Assembly (NCBI GenBank): GCA_031291755.1
Contig: JARLIK010000018.1
Span: 1 to 55,965, forward strand
Direction: 5' to 3'
Source of the DNA: Acidocella sp.
Lineage (GTDB): Bacteria; Pseudomonadota; Alphaproteobacteria; Acetobacterales; Acetobacteraceae
DNA: 55,965 nt
Part shown: positions 39,621 through 48,938 of the stretch, one piece after another
Layout of the letters: each line of letters begins with the position of its first letter
How positions within the stretch are numbered: the stretch's first letter is position 1
Made by a program: the position numbers and the translations under genes
Notes under the pieces: model-generated
The model's database searches: none
What the model was told of the DNA's origin: nothing
What the model saw: only the letters and a program-made list of their open reading frames with translations

Positions 39621-41153
39621 TCAGCCAAAGCTCTTGGCGAAGTTTTCGATAAACGCTATCAGGCTCTTTTCGGTTTCCGGCTTAATCTGCTGATCATTGC
39701 GAATCGCTTCGATGATCGCCGGTTCGCGCGCCTTGATCTCAGAAATCAACTGCGTTTCAAACTTGCCAATTTTGGAGACTTCGATGCTGTCCAAATAACC
39801 ACGGGTGCCGGCGAACACCGAAATCACCTGTTCTTCAACCGGCAGCGGAAGATATTGCGGCTGCTTCAGCAGTTCAGTCAAACGAGCACCACGGGCGAGC
39901 AGCTTCTGGGTCGCCGGATCAAGGTCGGAAGAGAACTGCGCAAACGCCGCCATTTCGCGGTACTGCGCCAGGTCGAGCTTAATTTTGCCAGCCACCTGCT
40001 TCATCGCCTTGATCTGCGCGGCGGAGCCGACACGCGACACGGAAAGGCCCACGTTCACCGCCGGGCGGATGCCTTTGAAGAACAATTCGGTCTCAAGGAA
40101 AATCTGACCATCGGTGATCGAGATCACGTTGGTCGGGATGTAGGCGGAAACGTCACCGGCCTGAGTCTCGATGATTGGCAAAGCAGTCAGGCTGCCCGCA
40201 CCGAATTCGTCGGACATTTTAGCTGCGCGTTCGAGAAGGCGCGAATGCAGATAGAACACGTCACCCGGATAGGCTTCACGGCCCGGCGGACGGCGCAGCA
40301 GCAAGGACATCTGGCGATACGCCACCGCCTGCTTGGAGAGATCGTCGTAGAAAATAACCGCATGCATCGAATTATCGCGGAAATATTCGCCCATGGTGCA
40401 GCCGGTATATGGTGCCAGGAACTGCATCGGCGCCGGGTCCGAGGCGGTGGCGGCAACCACGGTGCAATATTCCATCACGCCCTGTTCTTCGAGGGTGCGT
40501 ACCAGTTGCGCCACGGTGGAGCGCTTCTGGCCAATGGCGACATAGATGCAATAGAGCTTCTTGCTCTCATCGGTGCCGGCGTTGGCTTCCTTCTGGTTGA
40601 TGATGGTGTCCATCACGATGGCAGATTTGCCGGTCTGACGGTCACCAATGATCAATTCGCGCTGGCCACGGCCAATCGGGATCAACACGTCGATGGATTT
40701 CACACCGGTCTGCATCGGCTCGTGCACCGATTTACGCGGAATGATGCCGGGGGCCTTGGTTTCAACCAATTTACGCTCGGTGAACTGGATCGGGCCTTTG
40801 CCGTCGATCGGGTTACCCAGTGCGTCAACCACGCGGCCCAGCAGACCCTTGCCAACCGGCACGTCCACAATCTCGCCGGTCCGGGTGACCATGTCACCTT
40901 CGCGGATCTGACGGTCATCGCCGAAGATCACCGCGCCGACATTATCGAGCTCGAGGTTCAGCGCCATGCCCTTGATGCCAGCGGAGGGGAACTCGATGAG
41001 CTCACCAGCCATAACGTTGGTAAGGCCGAAAATCCGGGCAATGCCGTCGCCGACACTTAAAACCTGGCCGGTCTCGGCAACATTGGCTTCAGTGTCGAAA
41101 TTCGCGATCTGGCTCTTCAGAATTTCGGAGATTTCGGCTGGGCGGATCTCCAT
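39621..41153 (-). CDS. atpA: ATP synthase F1 alpha subunit
   Basis: Non-catalytic nucleotide-binding subunit. The P-loop is [15 protein letters not shown] near residue 170. [12 protein letters not shown] and the terminal helix are conserved; the arginine finger lies in VSRVGSAAQ. The 510-residue length is standard. It follows atpH by a single base. Confidence 0.98.
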   Translation of the reverse strand: MEIRPAEISEILKSQIANFDTEANVAETGQVLSVGDGIARIFGLTNVMAGELIEFPSAGIKGMALNLELDNVGAVIFGDDRQIREGDMVTRTGEIVDVPVGKGLLGRVVDALGNPIDGKGPIQFTERKLVETKAPGIIPRKSVHEPMQTGVKSIDVLIPIGRGQRELIIGDRQTGKSAIVMDTIINQKEANAGTDESKKLYCIYVAIGQKRSTVAQLVRTLEEQGVMEYCTVVAATASDPAPMQFLAPYTGCTMGEYFRDNSMHAVIFYDDLSKQAVAYRQMSLLLRRPPGREAYPGDVFYLHSRLLERAAKMSDEFGAGSLTALPIIETQAGDVSAYIPTNVISITDGQIFLETELFFKGIRPAVNVGLSVSRVGSAAQIKAMKQVAGKIKLDLAQYREMAAFAQFSSDLDPATQKLLARGARLTELLKQPQYLPLPVEEQVISVFAGTRGYLDSIEVSKIGKFETQLISEIKAREPAIIEAIRNDQQIKPETEKSLIAFIENFAKSFG

Positions 41154-41154
41154 A

Positions 41155-41745
41155 TCAGATGGCTCCCTTTAGAGAATAATTTAAACGGTTAAGACGCGAC
41201 TTCAGGCTCGTATCATAGAGCTTGGTGCCGATTTTCAGTGTCATCCCACCCAGCAATTCCGGGTCGATATGTTCAAACAGCTTCACGCTGCCATAGCCGG
41301 CTTCGGTCAGGCGGGCGCGCAACTGGGTGCGTTGCAGGTCGCTCAGCGGAGTCGCGGTGGCCACGTTGGCAACAACTTCGCCGCGCTTGTTGGCTACATA
41401 CGCCGCGAAACCTGCGACCAGCGCCGGCAGATCATGCAGTCGGCGATTAGTGACAGCGACATTGACAAAATTCAACACCAGAGCCGAAAAACCCTGTGCA
41501 GCCAAAGCCTTATTCAAAATAGTGCGGGTATGGGTGTCGGTAAACGGGGTACGAACCAGGCGCGATAATTCGGGGCTCTCGGTGATCAACCGCCCCAGGG
41601 CCGCCATTTCGTCAACAACCTTGTCCAATACGTTTTGCTCGAAAGCCAACGCATACAAGGCCGCAGCATAGCGCGCGGAGAAGCCTGTTTCACCCGTGGT
41701 GGATATCTCGACCAATTCTGTCGCTTTCGTGTTTTTACTAAGCAT
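41155..41745 (-). CDS. atpH: ATP synthase F1 delta subunit
   Basis: Peripheral-stalk subunit joining F1 to the b subunits. [14 protein letters not shown] near the N-terminus and the C-terminal block with [23 protein letters not shown] are the family signatures. It opens the operon atpHAGDC. TAAGG lies 7 bases before the ATG, in a GGCCCGTAAGGGC mini-hairpin that could tune initiation. The F0 genes are absent, which is normal where F0 and F1 are separate operons. The 41746-41869 region holds its promoter; TATGAT near 41780 is the best -10. Confidence 0.95.
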   Translation of the reverse strand: MLSKNTKATELVEISTTGETGFSARYAAALYALAFEQNVLDKVVDEMAALGRLITESPELSRLVRTPFTDTHTRTILNKALAAQGFSALVLNFVNVAVTNRRLHDLPALVAGFAAYVANKRGEVVANVATATPLSDLQRTQLRARLTEAGYGSVKLFEHIDPELLGGMTLKIGTKLYDTSLKSRLNRLNYSLKGAI

Positions 41746-41869
41746 TCCTTGCCCTTACGGGCCTTCAGCGGGGCAGTATCATAGCGTCACACAGAGCGCA
41801 ACGCACTCGGCCGCCTATATGAACCAGGAAATTTTGTCGGCCTGGATGTATCCCGATTAACCTAACCGA

Positions 41870-42418
41870 TTATTGCGCTGCCGTTTCACGCGGGGCCGCC
41901 AAGGGCCCATGCTCGTCGTAACTATAACATGTGTTCAGCAAAAACGGCGCAATGCCTGATTTTTGGGGCTCCGTCACAGGTTTTTTATGGCCCCGGATAC
42001 TGAACATGGTTTGAAAGGCCACAGTACCAAGCTGCTGCAAAAGCTCGCGTAAATGGGTGCAGCCCTCGACACCTCCGAGCACCTGCATGGCCGATTTCAA
42101 AAATCCTTTACTTATGTTAAGGCCCACTAAACGTTGAAAATTTGGCAAAACGCCCGGACAAATGGTGTGCGGCGTCGCATCCATCGCGACATCGACTGCC
42201 ACGATGGTCATGTCTTGCTTGATAGTGGTTCGCAGCCACATGTCATGCAGCGGTTCACCGGCATGGATTCCACCCCGGTCCTGATTGCCCCAGCTATAGG
42301 TTTTGGTGTCAGTCATATGGGCTTCAATATCGACGAGGCCATCTTCACGCTCATAGCCCCGGAGTTTGATGTCCCTCAGGTGCAAGAGTTTTCGAGGGGA
42401 GGAACTGGGTAGCGGCAT
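41870..42418 (-). CDS. DUF2889 family protein
   Basis: A 182-residue soluble protein. LHLRDIKLRGYEREDGLVDIEAHMTDTKTYSW and the following IHAGEPLHDMWLRTTI are the DUF2889 pattern; the C-terminal part has GCTHLRELLQQLGTVAFQT. Cysteines and His here could hold a metal, but no activity is known for the family. ATG 42418 gives the usual N-terminus. It is transcribed away from the MFS gene. Confidence 0.82.
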   Translation of the reverse strand: MPLPSSSPRKLLHLRDIKLRGYEREDGLVDIEAHMTDTKTYSWGNQDRGGIHAGEPLHDMWLRTTIKQDMTIVAVDVAMDATPHTICPGVLPNFQRLVGLNISKGFLKSAMQVLGGVEGCTHLRELLQQLGTVAFQTMFSIRGHKKPVTEPQKSGIAPFLLNTCYSYDEHGPLAAPRETAAQ

Positions 42419-42536
42419 AAAATAAACTTTCAAACGTCCCTGCATAGCGGGGTTTCAAGAATATATGGTTGTCTGGGGCTGGGCTTACGGCAAAACAGGT
42501 CAGTGTTGTTAACAGGTTGGATTGGTGCGCAGCAAT

Positions 42537-43988
42537 ATGGATGCAAGCCCGGCTGATATGCCCATTACGGCACCCCTGGTGGGCCATGTCTATAGCCATG
42601 CCGACAAAATGCGGGTGCTGAGCGGCATTCTCACCTGCATCCTGCTGGCAGCGCTTGACCAGACGGTGGTGCTGCCGGCTCTGCCGGAGATGGCCAACAG
42701 CCTGCACAGCGGGGCGCATATTTCCTGGGTGGTCTCGGCCTATCTGCTGACCACCACCGCCACCACACCCATTTATGGCAAGCTGTCGGACCAATTGGGA
42801 CGGCGCGAAGTGCTGGTTCCGGCGATTATTTTGTTCCTACTGGCCTGCGTATTCTGCGCACTGGCAGATTCCGTTCCCATGCTGATCCTGGGCCGTGCCT
42901 TCCAGGGCATTGGCGGCGGGGCACTGCTGTCAGTCAGCCAATCGGCCATTGCCGATGTGATTCCGCCACGTGAACGCGGTAAATATCAGGGCTGGCTGGC
43001 GGGCGTGTGGGCAATTTCCTCGGTGGCAGGGCCGATTGCCGGCGGATTTGTGGTGCAGCATCTGTCCTGGCGCTGGATCTTCTGGGCCAATCTCCCGCTC
43101 GGGCTGATAGCGCTGGTGCAATGCGTCCGCGGTTTGGGGTTCCTTGCCCCCTCCGGAAGGCGCTCCGAGATCGACTATGCCGGAGCCGGGCTGTTGCTGC
43201 TGAGCGTGACCGCCCTGCTGGCCGCGCTCAGCCTGGGCGGCGTGGATTTTCCCTGGGTCTCCTGGCCGATTTTTGGCGGGTTTGTACTCAGCCTCGTACT
43301 GTTCGGCCTGCTCTCCACGCAGCAGCGCCTAGCGGCTGAGCCGCTGTTTCCCCCGTCATTGCTGAGGACCAAAGGGTTTTTCCAGATCAATTTCATCGCG
43401 TTCCTGAACTCCGGCGCGATGTTCGGAGCGATCTTCCTGTTGCCGCTGCTTTTGCAGGAGCTATTGCACGCCAATCCCGCCGCCTCGGGGCTTGAAATCA
43501 TGCCGTTTTTATTCAGCACCACAGTGGGCGCCTTCACCTGCGGGCAGATGGCCAAGCGCAGCGGCAAGACCCGCAATATCATGGTGGTCTCGCTCGCCAG
43601 TGGTGCCGCGATGTTCCTCCTAATGGCTGCCCTGCCCCTGAACAGCGGCGTGCTGGGATTTGCCACCGTGTCCGGCCTGTTCGGCCTTGGCATCGGCGGG
43701 GTCATGCCGACCTCGATCGTGACTGCCCAAAGCCAGGCTAGCCAGCGCGATGTCGGCACCGCCACGGGCATTCTGCTGTTGCTGCGGTCGATGGGCGGCG
43801 CGTTTGGTGCCACAATCGCTGGGGCAGTGCTGGCCTACACGGCTGATAATCTGCTGAATGGCTTCAGGCTTGGATTTTTTCTGTGTGCTGTCATGATGCT
43901 GGTTGCCGCCATCACCGCGTTCAGGATGGAAAACACGCTGCTGCGCAATACGCTGCACACCGCACCGCCCGCCGAACTGGAGACATAA
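42537..43988 (+). CDS. DHA2-family MFS multidrug exporter (EmrB/QacA type)
   Basis: An inner-membrane proton antiporter of about 484 residues with 14 expected helices. Family motifs are LDQTVVLPALP in helix 1 (motif D1), GKLSDQLGRRE (motif A), GRAFQGIGGGALLSVS (motif B) and WRWIFWANLPLG. No EmrA-type adaptor is adjacent, so it probably exports into the periplasm only. Several starts are possible (TTG 42522, GTG 42525, ATG 42537); none has a strong ribosome site. The next gene starts immediately after its stop, so they form an operon. Confidence 0.9.
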   Translation: MDASPADMPITAPLVGHVYSHADKMRVLSGILTCILLAALDQTVVLPALPEMANSLHSGAHISWVVSAYLLTTTATTPIYGKLSDQLGRREVLVPAIILFLLACVFCALADSVPMLILGRAFQGIGGGALLSVSQSAIADVIPPRERGKYQGWLAGVWAISSVAGPIAGGFVVQHLSWRWIFWANLPLGLIALVQCVRGLGFLAPSGRRSEIDYAGAGLLLLSVTALLAALSLGGVDFPWVSWPIFGGFVLSLVLFGLLSTQQRLAAEPLFPPSLLRTKGFFQINFIAFLNSGAMFGAIFLLPLLLQELLHANPAASGLEIMPFLFSTTVGAFTCGQMAKRSGKTRNIMVVSLASGAAMFLLMAALPLNSGVLGFATVSGLFGLGIGGVMPTSIVTAQSQASQRDVGTATGILLLLRSMGGAFGATIAGAVLAYTADNLLNGFRLGFFLCAVMMLVAAITAFRMENTLLRNTLHTAPPAELET

Positions 43989-44459
43989 ATGCCCCCACGC
44001 CCGCCGCTGCCCCCCTTTAGCGCAGAAACCGCTGCCATGAAGGTGCGCGCAGCCGAGGATGCCTGGAACAGCCGCGACCCGGTAAGGGTCTCGCTGGCCT
44101 ATACCGAGAACAGCGTATGGCGGAACCGCGATGAGTTTTTCACTGGCCGTCCGGCGATTGTGGAGTTCATGACCCGTAAATATGCCAAGGAACATGATTA
44201 CCGTTTAATCAAGGAGTTATGGGCGTTTTCTGAGAACCGCATTGCGGTACGATTCCAGTATGAGTTCCACGATACGCTTGGGCAATGGTGGCGGGCCTAT
44301 GGCAACGAAAATTGGGAATTCGACGAACACGGCTATATGTCGTGGCGGCAGGCCAGCATCAACGACGTGAGAATCCGGGAATCGGAGCGTAAATTTCTAT
44401 GGGACGCTCCCGGCCCTCGCCCGGCCGATTATCCGGGGTTGCGGGCGTTAGGGCTGTAG
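43989..44459 (+). CDS. DUF1348 / SnoaL-like NTF2-fold protein
   Basis: A 156-residue cytosolic protein of the NTF2 cone fold. The run [40 protein letters not shown] and the later RFQYEFHD...[12 protein letters not shown] are the DUF1348 pattern. Family members may bind small hydrophobic ligands; no reaction is established. The ATG follows the MFS stop with no gap, so it is translationally coupled to the exporter. Confidence 0.85.
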   Translation: MPPRPPLPPFSAETAAMKVRAAEDAWNSRDPVRVSLAYTENSVWRNRDEFFTGRPAIVEFMTRKYAKEHDYRLIKELWAFSENRIAVRFQYEFHDTLGQWWRAYGNENWEFDEHGYMSWRQASINDVRIRESERKFLWDAPGPRPADYPGLRALGL

Positions 44460-44510
44460 AATCACCTCGGCGCATGGTAACAAAGAGTCAAAACAGGTGA
44501 GGATCTCCCC

Positions 44511-45014
44511 ATGCGAACCGGCATTATAACGGCTTTCATCATCCTGAGCGGCACGATCGGCACCGCACAGGCGGCTGACCCGCAGCCGCAACTGACCGTG
44601 AAAGTGGCGCAGCTAACGCTGGAGACGGCCTTGAAGATGGCGGCGGCATCCATCGAGGATTGCCGCAAGGCGGGTTATTCGGTGGCGGTAACCGTGGTTG
44701 ACCGCGACGGTGCGGCGCAGGTCTCGGAGCGCGACACGCTGGCAGCCCCGGTGGCGCTGAAGATCAGTGCCGAGAAAGCCTACACCAGCGCGATGTTCCA
44801 ATCCAAAGGCACCGATTTGGAGAAATTCCCTGGCCGCGGGGCACTCGGCACTGCCGATGCCGGCCTGTTGTTCGCCGGCGGCTCCGTGCCGATCAATGTT
44901 GGCGGCTATATTTATGGTGCCATCGGGGTCAGCGGCACACCGAGCGGGGCGCTCGATGAACAATGCGCCCAGGCCGGACTCGACGCGGTGAACGACGATC
45001 TGGCGATGCAGTAA
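44511..45014 (+). CDS. secreted GlcG/HbpS-family heme-binding-like protein
   Basis: Signal peptide MRTGIITAFIILSGTIGTAQA, then the GlcG/HbpS fold: LETALKMAAASIEDCRKAGYSVAVTVVDRDGAAQ and PINVGGYIYGAIGVSG with the C-terminal helix containing DEQCAQAGLDAV. Members bind heme or degraded cofactors and sense oxidative stress. A good AGGTGAGG ribosome site precedes the ATG. It is 51 bases after the DUF1348 gene, likely in the same transcript. Confidence 0.85.
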   Translation: MRTGIITAFIILSGTIGTAQAADPQPQLTVKVAQLTLETALKMAAASIEDCRKAGYSVAVTVVDRDGAAQVSERDTLAAPVALKISAEKAYTSAMFQSKGTDLEKFPGRGALGTADAGLLFAGGSVPINVGGYIYGAIGVSGTPSGALDEQCAQAGLDAVNDDLAMQ

Positions 45015-45102
45015 CGCCTTTTCAGGTAATCGTGCCTATCATGCGACCGGCAGCCTGACCCCATTTGCTATCCAAATATCATTCACCGGCGAGCTTCACA
45101 GC

Positions 45103-45145
45103 CTCAAAGCGGGTTATCACCCCCCTCATTGAGGCCCGCTTCGAG
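45103..45145. other. hairpin between convergent genes
   Basis: AAGCGGG (45107-45113) pairs with CCCGCTT (45135-45141), extended by CTC/GAG, with an inner CCTC/GAGG stem at 45124-45134. There is no T-tract; it may act as a boundary between the GlcG-like gene and the lipoprotein gene. The rest of 45015-45160 shows nothing. Confidence 0.3.
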
Positions 45146-45160
45146 ACCAATCACCAGATG

Positions 45161-45634
45161 TTAGTTAAGGGGAGTTTTGGAAACCACCGGAGCATCGGTG
45201 GCCGGTAGGTCAACGACAGGTTCTGCCGTTGCAACATCTGAAACCGGTTGCAGCGGGACCGTAATCAAGCCTGGATAATCGTAAGCGGCGCCAGTTCCCA
45301 CGTCGACTCCCACACCGATCAAACCACCAAACAAAATATTACCAGCCGCCATTGCTTTAGTTGTCGATTTAACGGGAACGACATTGGCTGTGTACCCAAC
45401 TTCCTTACACGTAACGTTCAATTCATCGTAACTCCGATGAACGGTGACGCTTCCCGGTGTGTTTACGAACCATGTACCTTTATTATTCGCCAGCTCGCAC
45501 TGAGCACCTGACACGTCACTACCATTCGCGACAGTCTTCACCGACAGGCTTTGACTGCTTCCATCTATTATCGAGGCACAGCTTGTGGTGAAAATAGGAA
45601 TTATTACCATTAAAAACTTAACTATTTTTTTCAT
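45161..45634 (-). CDS. hypothetical lipoprotein
   Basis: The lipobox FTTSC (Cys19) follows a Lys-rich n-region and hydrophobic core, so it is a lipoprotein. The mature part contains two Cys (AQCELANN and VTCKEVGY) and a PEGA-like stretch GSVTVHRSYDELNVTC. A Gly/Ala hydrophobic segment follows (AMAAGNILFGGLIGVGVDVGTGAAYDYP). This layout recalls small outer-membrane lipoproteins of gamma-proteobacteria. The gene and its upstream region to 45790 are visibly more AT-rich than neighbours, suggesting transfer. Function unknown. Confidence 0.6.
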   Translation of the reverse strand: MKKIVKFLMVIIPIFTTSCASIIDGSSQSLSVKTVANGSDVSGAQCELANNKGTWFVNTPGSVTVHRSYDELNVTCKEVGYTANVVPVKSTTKAMAAGNILFGGLIGVGVDVGTGAAYDYPGLITVPLQPVSDVATAEPVVDLPATDAPVVSKTPLN

Positions 45635-45769
45635 GAATTATTGTCGTTCCAGTTATTGATTTCGCATCAATTAGAACCGTACCGAAACAAACTTTACAAA
45701 TCAATGGTTGATTTCTACCCCGCAAATAAAACCTATAAGTGTAGTAAAATCGCCACCTATACAAGTAAA

Positions 45770-46357
45770 TCAAACAATGTGCCGTGCCCTGCCTTCACGG
45801 CTGCTGTGGAGAATGCCACGGATATCTTCCAATGCTTTGTTGAAATCTCCATTCTCCACCTGGAAATCGAACTCCGGCGCGTGCGCCATTTCGGCTTCGG
45901 CGTACGCCATGCGGCTGTTGACGGCTTCGGGGGAATCACCACGCGCTGTTAGTCGCGCGGCGAGGTCAGGCAGTGAGGGCGGCATAATGAAGACCCCCAC
46001 CACATCGCCCGGCAATGCCACGCGCAATTGGCGGAAGCCCTGCCAGTCAATGTCAAATAATATATCCTTGCCCTCCGCGAGAGCCGCTTCCACCGGGGCA
46101 CGGGGCGTACCGTAGGAGCGGCCAAACACGGTGGCGTGCTCCAGTAATTCACCCTGTTCCACCATCTGCTCAAAACGGTTCTGGCTGATGAAATGATAAT
46201 GCTGGCCATCAACCTCACCGGTACGCGGGCCACGGGTGGTGACGCTGACGGAGAGCGAGAGCCCTGGGTCAGAGGCCAGCAAAGCGCGTGACAAGGTGGT
46301 TTTACCCGCACCCGAGGGTGCAGCCAGCACCAGGCACAGACCGCGCCTTCTATTCAA
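45770..46357 (-). CDS. gmk: guanylate kinase
   Basis: Phosphorylates GMP to GDP. The P-loop is APSGAGKTTLSRALL, followed by SVSVTTRGPRTGEVDGQHYHFIS, the GMP-binding block, and FDIDWQGFRQL. There is no ATG. TTG 46357 gives the family N-terminus (about 195 residues) and overlaps the yicC stop; an earlier TTG at 46387 would add 10 unusual residues. It is downstream of yicC on the same strand and probably translated from the same mRNA. Confidence 0.92.
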   Translation of the reverse strand: MNRRRGLCLVLAAPSGAGKTTLSRALLASDPGLSLSVSVTTRGPRTGEVDGQHYHFISQNRFEQMVEQGELLEHATVFGRSYGTPRAPVEAALAEGKDILFDIDWQGFRQLRVALPGDVVGVFIMPPSLPDLAARLTARGDSPEAVNSRMAYAEAEMAHAPEFDFQVENGDFNKALEDIRGILHSSREGRARHIV

Positions 46358-47252
46358 TGTTGGCGACCTGCTCGCGCAACTGCTCAACCGCGGCTTTTAA
46401 TTTCAGCCCGATGGTGGTGAGCGGCAGCGAGGCGGATTTGCTGCACAAAGTATTCACCTCGCGGTTGAATTCCTGCATCAGAAAATCCAGCTTGCGGCCC
46501 ACATTGGCGGCTTCCGCCAGCAAGGCCCGCGCTGCCGAAATATGCGCGGACAGCCGGTCGAGTTCCTCGCGCACATCAGACTTGGTGGCCAGCAACGCCA
46601 CTTCCTGGGCGATGCGCTCTTCGGGTAAAGCTGGCGTACTGCCAAGAATTTCCGCCAGCTGGGCCTGCAGCCGGGCTAAATGCAAGGCGGGCTGGGTGGC
46701 GGCCTCAAGGGCGGCGGCGGCGTGCAGTGTGGTGATTTCATCGAGCAAGGCGCCGACGATTTCGGCAAGCCTTGCCCCCTCGCCTGCCCGCGCCGCCACC
46801 AGCCCGGCCAGTGCCTCGGCAAAGCCGGTTTGCACGGCGGCTTGCAGTTCGGTTTTCAATTCCTCGCTGTCATCCTGCGCGTTGACCGAGCGCATCACCC
46901 CCGGCAGGGCCAGCAGCAATTCGGCGCGTGGCGGCAGGGCGCCGGGGATATTATCGGCCAGCTCGATGGCCAGGTCCTTTAACCGCTCCAGCGCTTCGAG
47001 GTCAGCCGTCAGGCCGCCGATGCTGTCACGCTTGATGGTGAGGGTGCCAGAGACATTGCCGCGCTTGAGCGATTTGGCGGCGACATCGCGCAGCGGCAGA
47101 TCCAGCGCGTCCAACCCGGCGGGCAGCCGCAGTTTGATATCCAGCCCGCGGCCGTTGACGCTGCGCAGCTCCCAAACCCAGGAGATATCGGCAAGGTCTC
47201 CCTGGGCGCGGGAGAAGCCGGTCATGGAGGCTAAACTATGGTGAAGGGTCAT
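46350..47252 (-). CDS. YicC-family endoribonuclease-like protein
   Basis: The N-terminal domain has SMTGFSRAQGD and ELRSVNGRGLDIKLRLPAGLD. The C-terminal DUF1732 block has DRLSAHISAARALL and GRKLDFLMQEFNREVNTLCSKS. Both are diagnostic of YicC, a stress-linked endoribonuclease in Escherichia coli. The 300-residue length is usual. It precedes gmk, a common pairing in alphaproteobacteria. ATG 47252 is used; ATG 47225 is also plausible. The start lies 38 bases from the divergent SDR start. Confidence 0.9.
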   Translation of the reverse strand: MTLHHSLASMTGFSRAQGDLADISWVWELRSVNGRGLDIKLRLPAGLDALDLPLRDVAAKSLKRGNVSGTLTIKRDSIGGLTADLEALERLKDLAIELADNIPGALPPRAELLLALPGVMRSVNAQDDSEELKTELQAAVQTGFAEALAGLVAARAGEGARLAEIVGALLDEITTLHAAAALEAATQPALHLARLQAQLAEILGSTPALPEERIAQEVALLATKSDVREELDRLSAHISAARALLAEAANVGRKLDFLMQEFNREVNTLCSKSASLPLTTIGLKLKAAVEQLREQVANIE

Positions 47253-47264
47253 GGGCTGGCGTCT

Positions 47265-47280
47265 TAGCAGCGGGCTGCTA
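47265..47280. promoter_or_regulatory. 16-bp palindrome between yicC and the SDR gene
   Basis: TAGCAGC-GG-GCTGCTA is a perfect inverted repeat. It sits in the 38-base gap between two divergent start codons, where both promoters would overlap, so it is a candidate operator. Confidence 0.4.
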
Positions 47281-47290
47281 GTCTGCCCAT

Positions 47291-48061
47291 ATGCCGTACC
47301 AAAACATTGCCATCACCGGCGCCTCCAGCGGCCTGGGCCGCGCTTTGGCGCTAGACTACGCCAGACCCGGGATCAGCCTGCATCTGGCCGGGCGCGATGC
47401 CACAAGGCTGGGCGAAGTGGCCACCACCGCCCGGGCGCTGGGCGCTGGCGTCACCGAAACCGTGCTTGATGTGACCGATGCCGCCGCGACCGAGGCCTGG
47501 GTGAAAGGCTGCGGGCGGCTGGATTTGATCATCGCCAACGCTGGGATTTCCGGCGGGCCAGGGCGCGGCAATTTGGAGTCGGCGGCGCAGATCAATGCAA
47601 TTTTCAACACCAATGTGATCGGCGCGTTCAACACCGTGCTGCCGGCGATGGCGCTGATGGCGGAGCAGCCGATTGCCGCGAACGGCTGGCGCGGCCGGGC
47701 AGTCATCATCGGCTCGATCGCGGGGTTGATCGCGCTGCCGACCTCACCGGCCTACTCGGCTTCCAAAGCCGCACTGGATTTTTGGGTAACCGCGACAGCG
47801 CCGAACGCCGCCAAGGACGGCGTGGGGCTAACCCTGGTACGCCCCGGCTTCATCCGCACCCCGATGACCGCGCATAACCCCTATAAAATGCCGGGGCTGA
47901 TGGAAGCCGATGACGCGGCCCGGATTATTCTGGCGGGGCTGGAGGCGGGCAAGACGCATATTACGTTTCCGTGGTGGTTCGCGCTGTTCGCACGCTTCGG
48001 GCAGATGCTGCCGAAGGGGGTGTTTGCGAAGGTGCCGAGGAAGGGAGCAGCAGGGGTGTAG
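47291..48061 (+). CDS. short-chain dehydrogenase/reductase
   Basis: A classical SDR of 256 residues. The cofactor loop is TGASSGLG (residues 9-16), NAG is in IIANAGISGG, the catalytic Ser is in IIGSIAGL and the Tyr/Lys pair in YSASK. There is a C-terminal hydrophobic segment (FPWWFALFARFGQMLP) that may touch the membrane. Cofactor and substrate cannot be read. No ribosome site is visible before the ATG, and the gap to yicC is 38 bases. Confidence 0.88.
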   Translation: MPYQNIAITGASSGLGRALALDYARPGISLHLAGRDATRLGEVATTARALGAGVTETVLDVTDAAATEAWVKGCGRLDLIIANAGISGGPGRGNLESAAQINAIFNTNVIGAFNTVLPAMALMAEQPIAANGWRGRAVIIGSIAGLIALPTSPAYSASKAALDFWVTATAPNAAKDGVGLTLVRPGFIRTPMTAHNPYKMPGLMEADDAARIILAGLEAGKTHITFPWWFALFARFGQMLPKGVFAKVPRKGAAGV

Positions 48062-48089
48062 CGGACAAGAAGGCGGATTACGCTACGCT

Positions 48090-48098
48090 CATCCTACG
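48090..48098 (-). repeat. left inverted arm (CGTAGGATG motif)
   Basis: Read on the minus strand this is CGTAGGATG followed by AGCGTAGCG, the common dispersed motif often found beside genes in Proteobacteria. A partner in opposite orientation lies at 48934-48942. Confidence 0.45.
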
Positions 48099-48152
48099 CT
48101 GGCAAAAAATGGGGTTGAGGCATCAAAATTTTGTTGGAGCTTGGAAGCGACC

Positions 48153-48938
48153 ATGCAAACGTTTACTTCATGCATGCAGTGTCAAGTTGAAAGCTATACT
48201 CCAAATTTTAGCTCATTTGGTATTAAGCGTATCCCGGACAATGGCGTGATTGAACTGACTTGTGATCGAGGACATAGAACATTCATACTGATGCAAACGG
48301 CGAAGTATGAAATCCTTTCGGATCTGGCGGTAACAGCAATATGCGACGGTTATTACCGTGAAGAGGTCGCTTCCTATGCATCGGCGCTTGAGTGCTTGTT
48401 TGAACATTATGTAAACGTGGTTTGTCGAAGTCATAGCATCAACCCAGATGATATCGAAGCAGCCTGGAAGCCTTTGCGTAACTCTTCTGAACGGCAATTT
48501 GGCGCATTCGCAATGCTGTATTTGAGCGAAACCGGAAAGGCATTTTCGACACTCGACACAAAGTATATAAATTTTCGCAATAAAGTCATTCATCAAAGAT
48601 TTATTCCGGGCCACAAGGAAACGCTGGATTATGGTCAAGCGGTCGGCAACTGTGCGGCTCCACTGATCGCACTCCTTCACTCCCCTCGTTATGAAAAAGC
48701 ACAGCAAGCATTTTTTTCCGATAGTCTCAGGGAAAAGGCAAAACAAGCAATCAAGGTTGGTGCGCGCCATAGCACACAATGGATGGCTACCCCTTTTGGA
48801 GGCAAAAACATTTCAGCGGGCTTTGATTTGAACGCGGCACTTGCAGAACGGGCAATGCAGCCAGACATAGACAGCACCGTCGCCGAATCGTACGCATTTG
48901 CTCGTCTTCTTGCCTTGCTAAGCCCCAGCAAGTCGTAG
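48153..48938 (+). CDS. AT-rich hypothetical protein of unknown family
   Basis: A 261-residue soluble protein starting at ATG 48153 (GGAAG 5 bases upstream). The N-terminus has a Cys-x2-Cys motif (SCMQCQ) and a Cys-x-x-x-His pair (LTCDRGHRTF), suggesting a small zinc ribbon. A helical middle contains VASYASALECLFEHYVNVVC and NFRNKVIHQRFIPGHKETLDYG, the latter like HEPN-type or DUF4145-type segments that carry an RNxVxH-like motif. Codon choice (AAA, TAT, AAT, TTT) is unlike the neighbours, and inverted CGTAGGATG arms flank it, so recent acquisition is likely. Function not assigned. Confidence 0.65.
   Translation: MQTFTSCMQCQVESYTPNFSSFGIKRIPDNGVIELTCDRGHRTFILMQTAKYEILSDLAVTAICDGYYREEVASYASALECLFEHYVNVVCRSHSINPDDIEAAWKPLRNSSERQFGAFAMLYLSETGKAFSTLDTKYINFRNKVIHQRFIPGHKETLDYGQAVGNCAAPLIALLHSPRYEKAQQAFFSDSLREKAKQAIKVGARHSTQWMATPFGGKNISAGFDLNAALAERAMQPDIDSTVAESYAFARLLALLSPSKS

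Noticed and set aside
47910..48152. A longer N-terminal extension of the AT-rich gene reaching back into the SDR gene
   Set aside because: The added 81 residues are Arg/Cys-rich, lie out of frame across the SDR coding region, and a ribosome site precedes ATG 48153.
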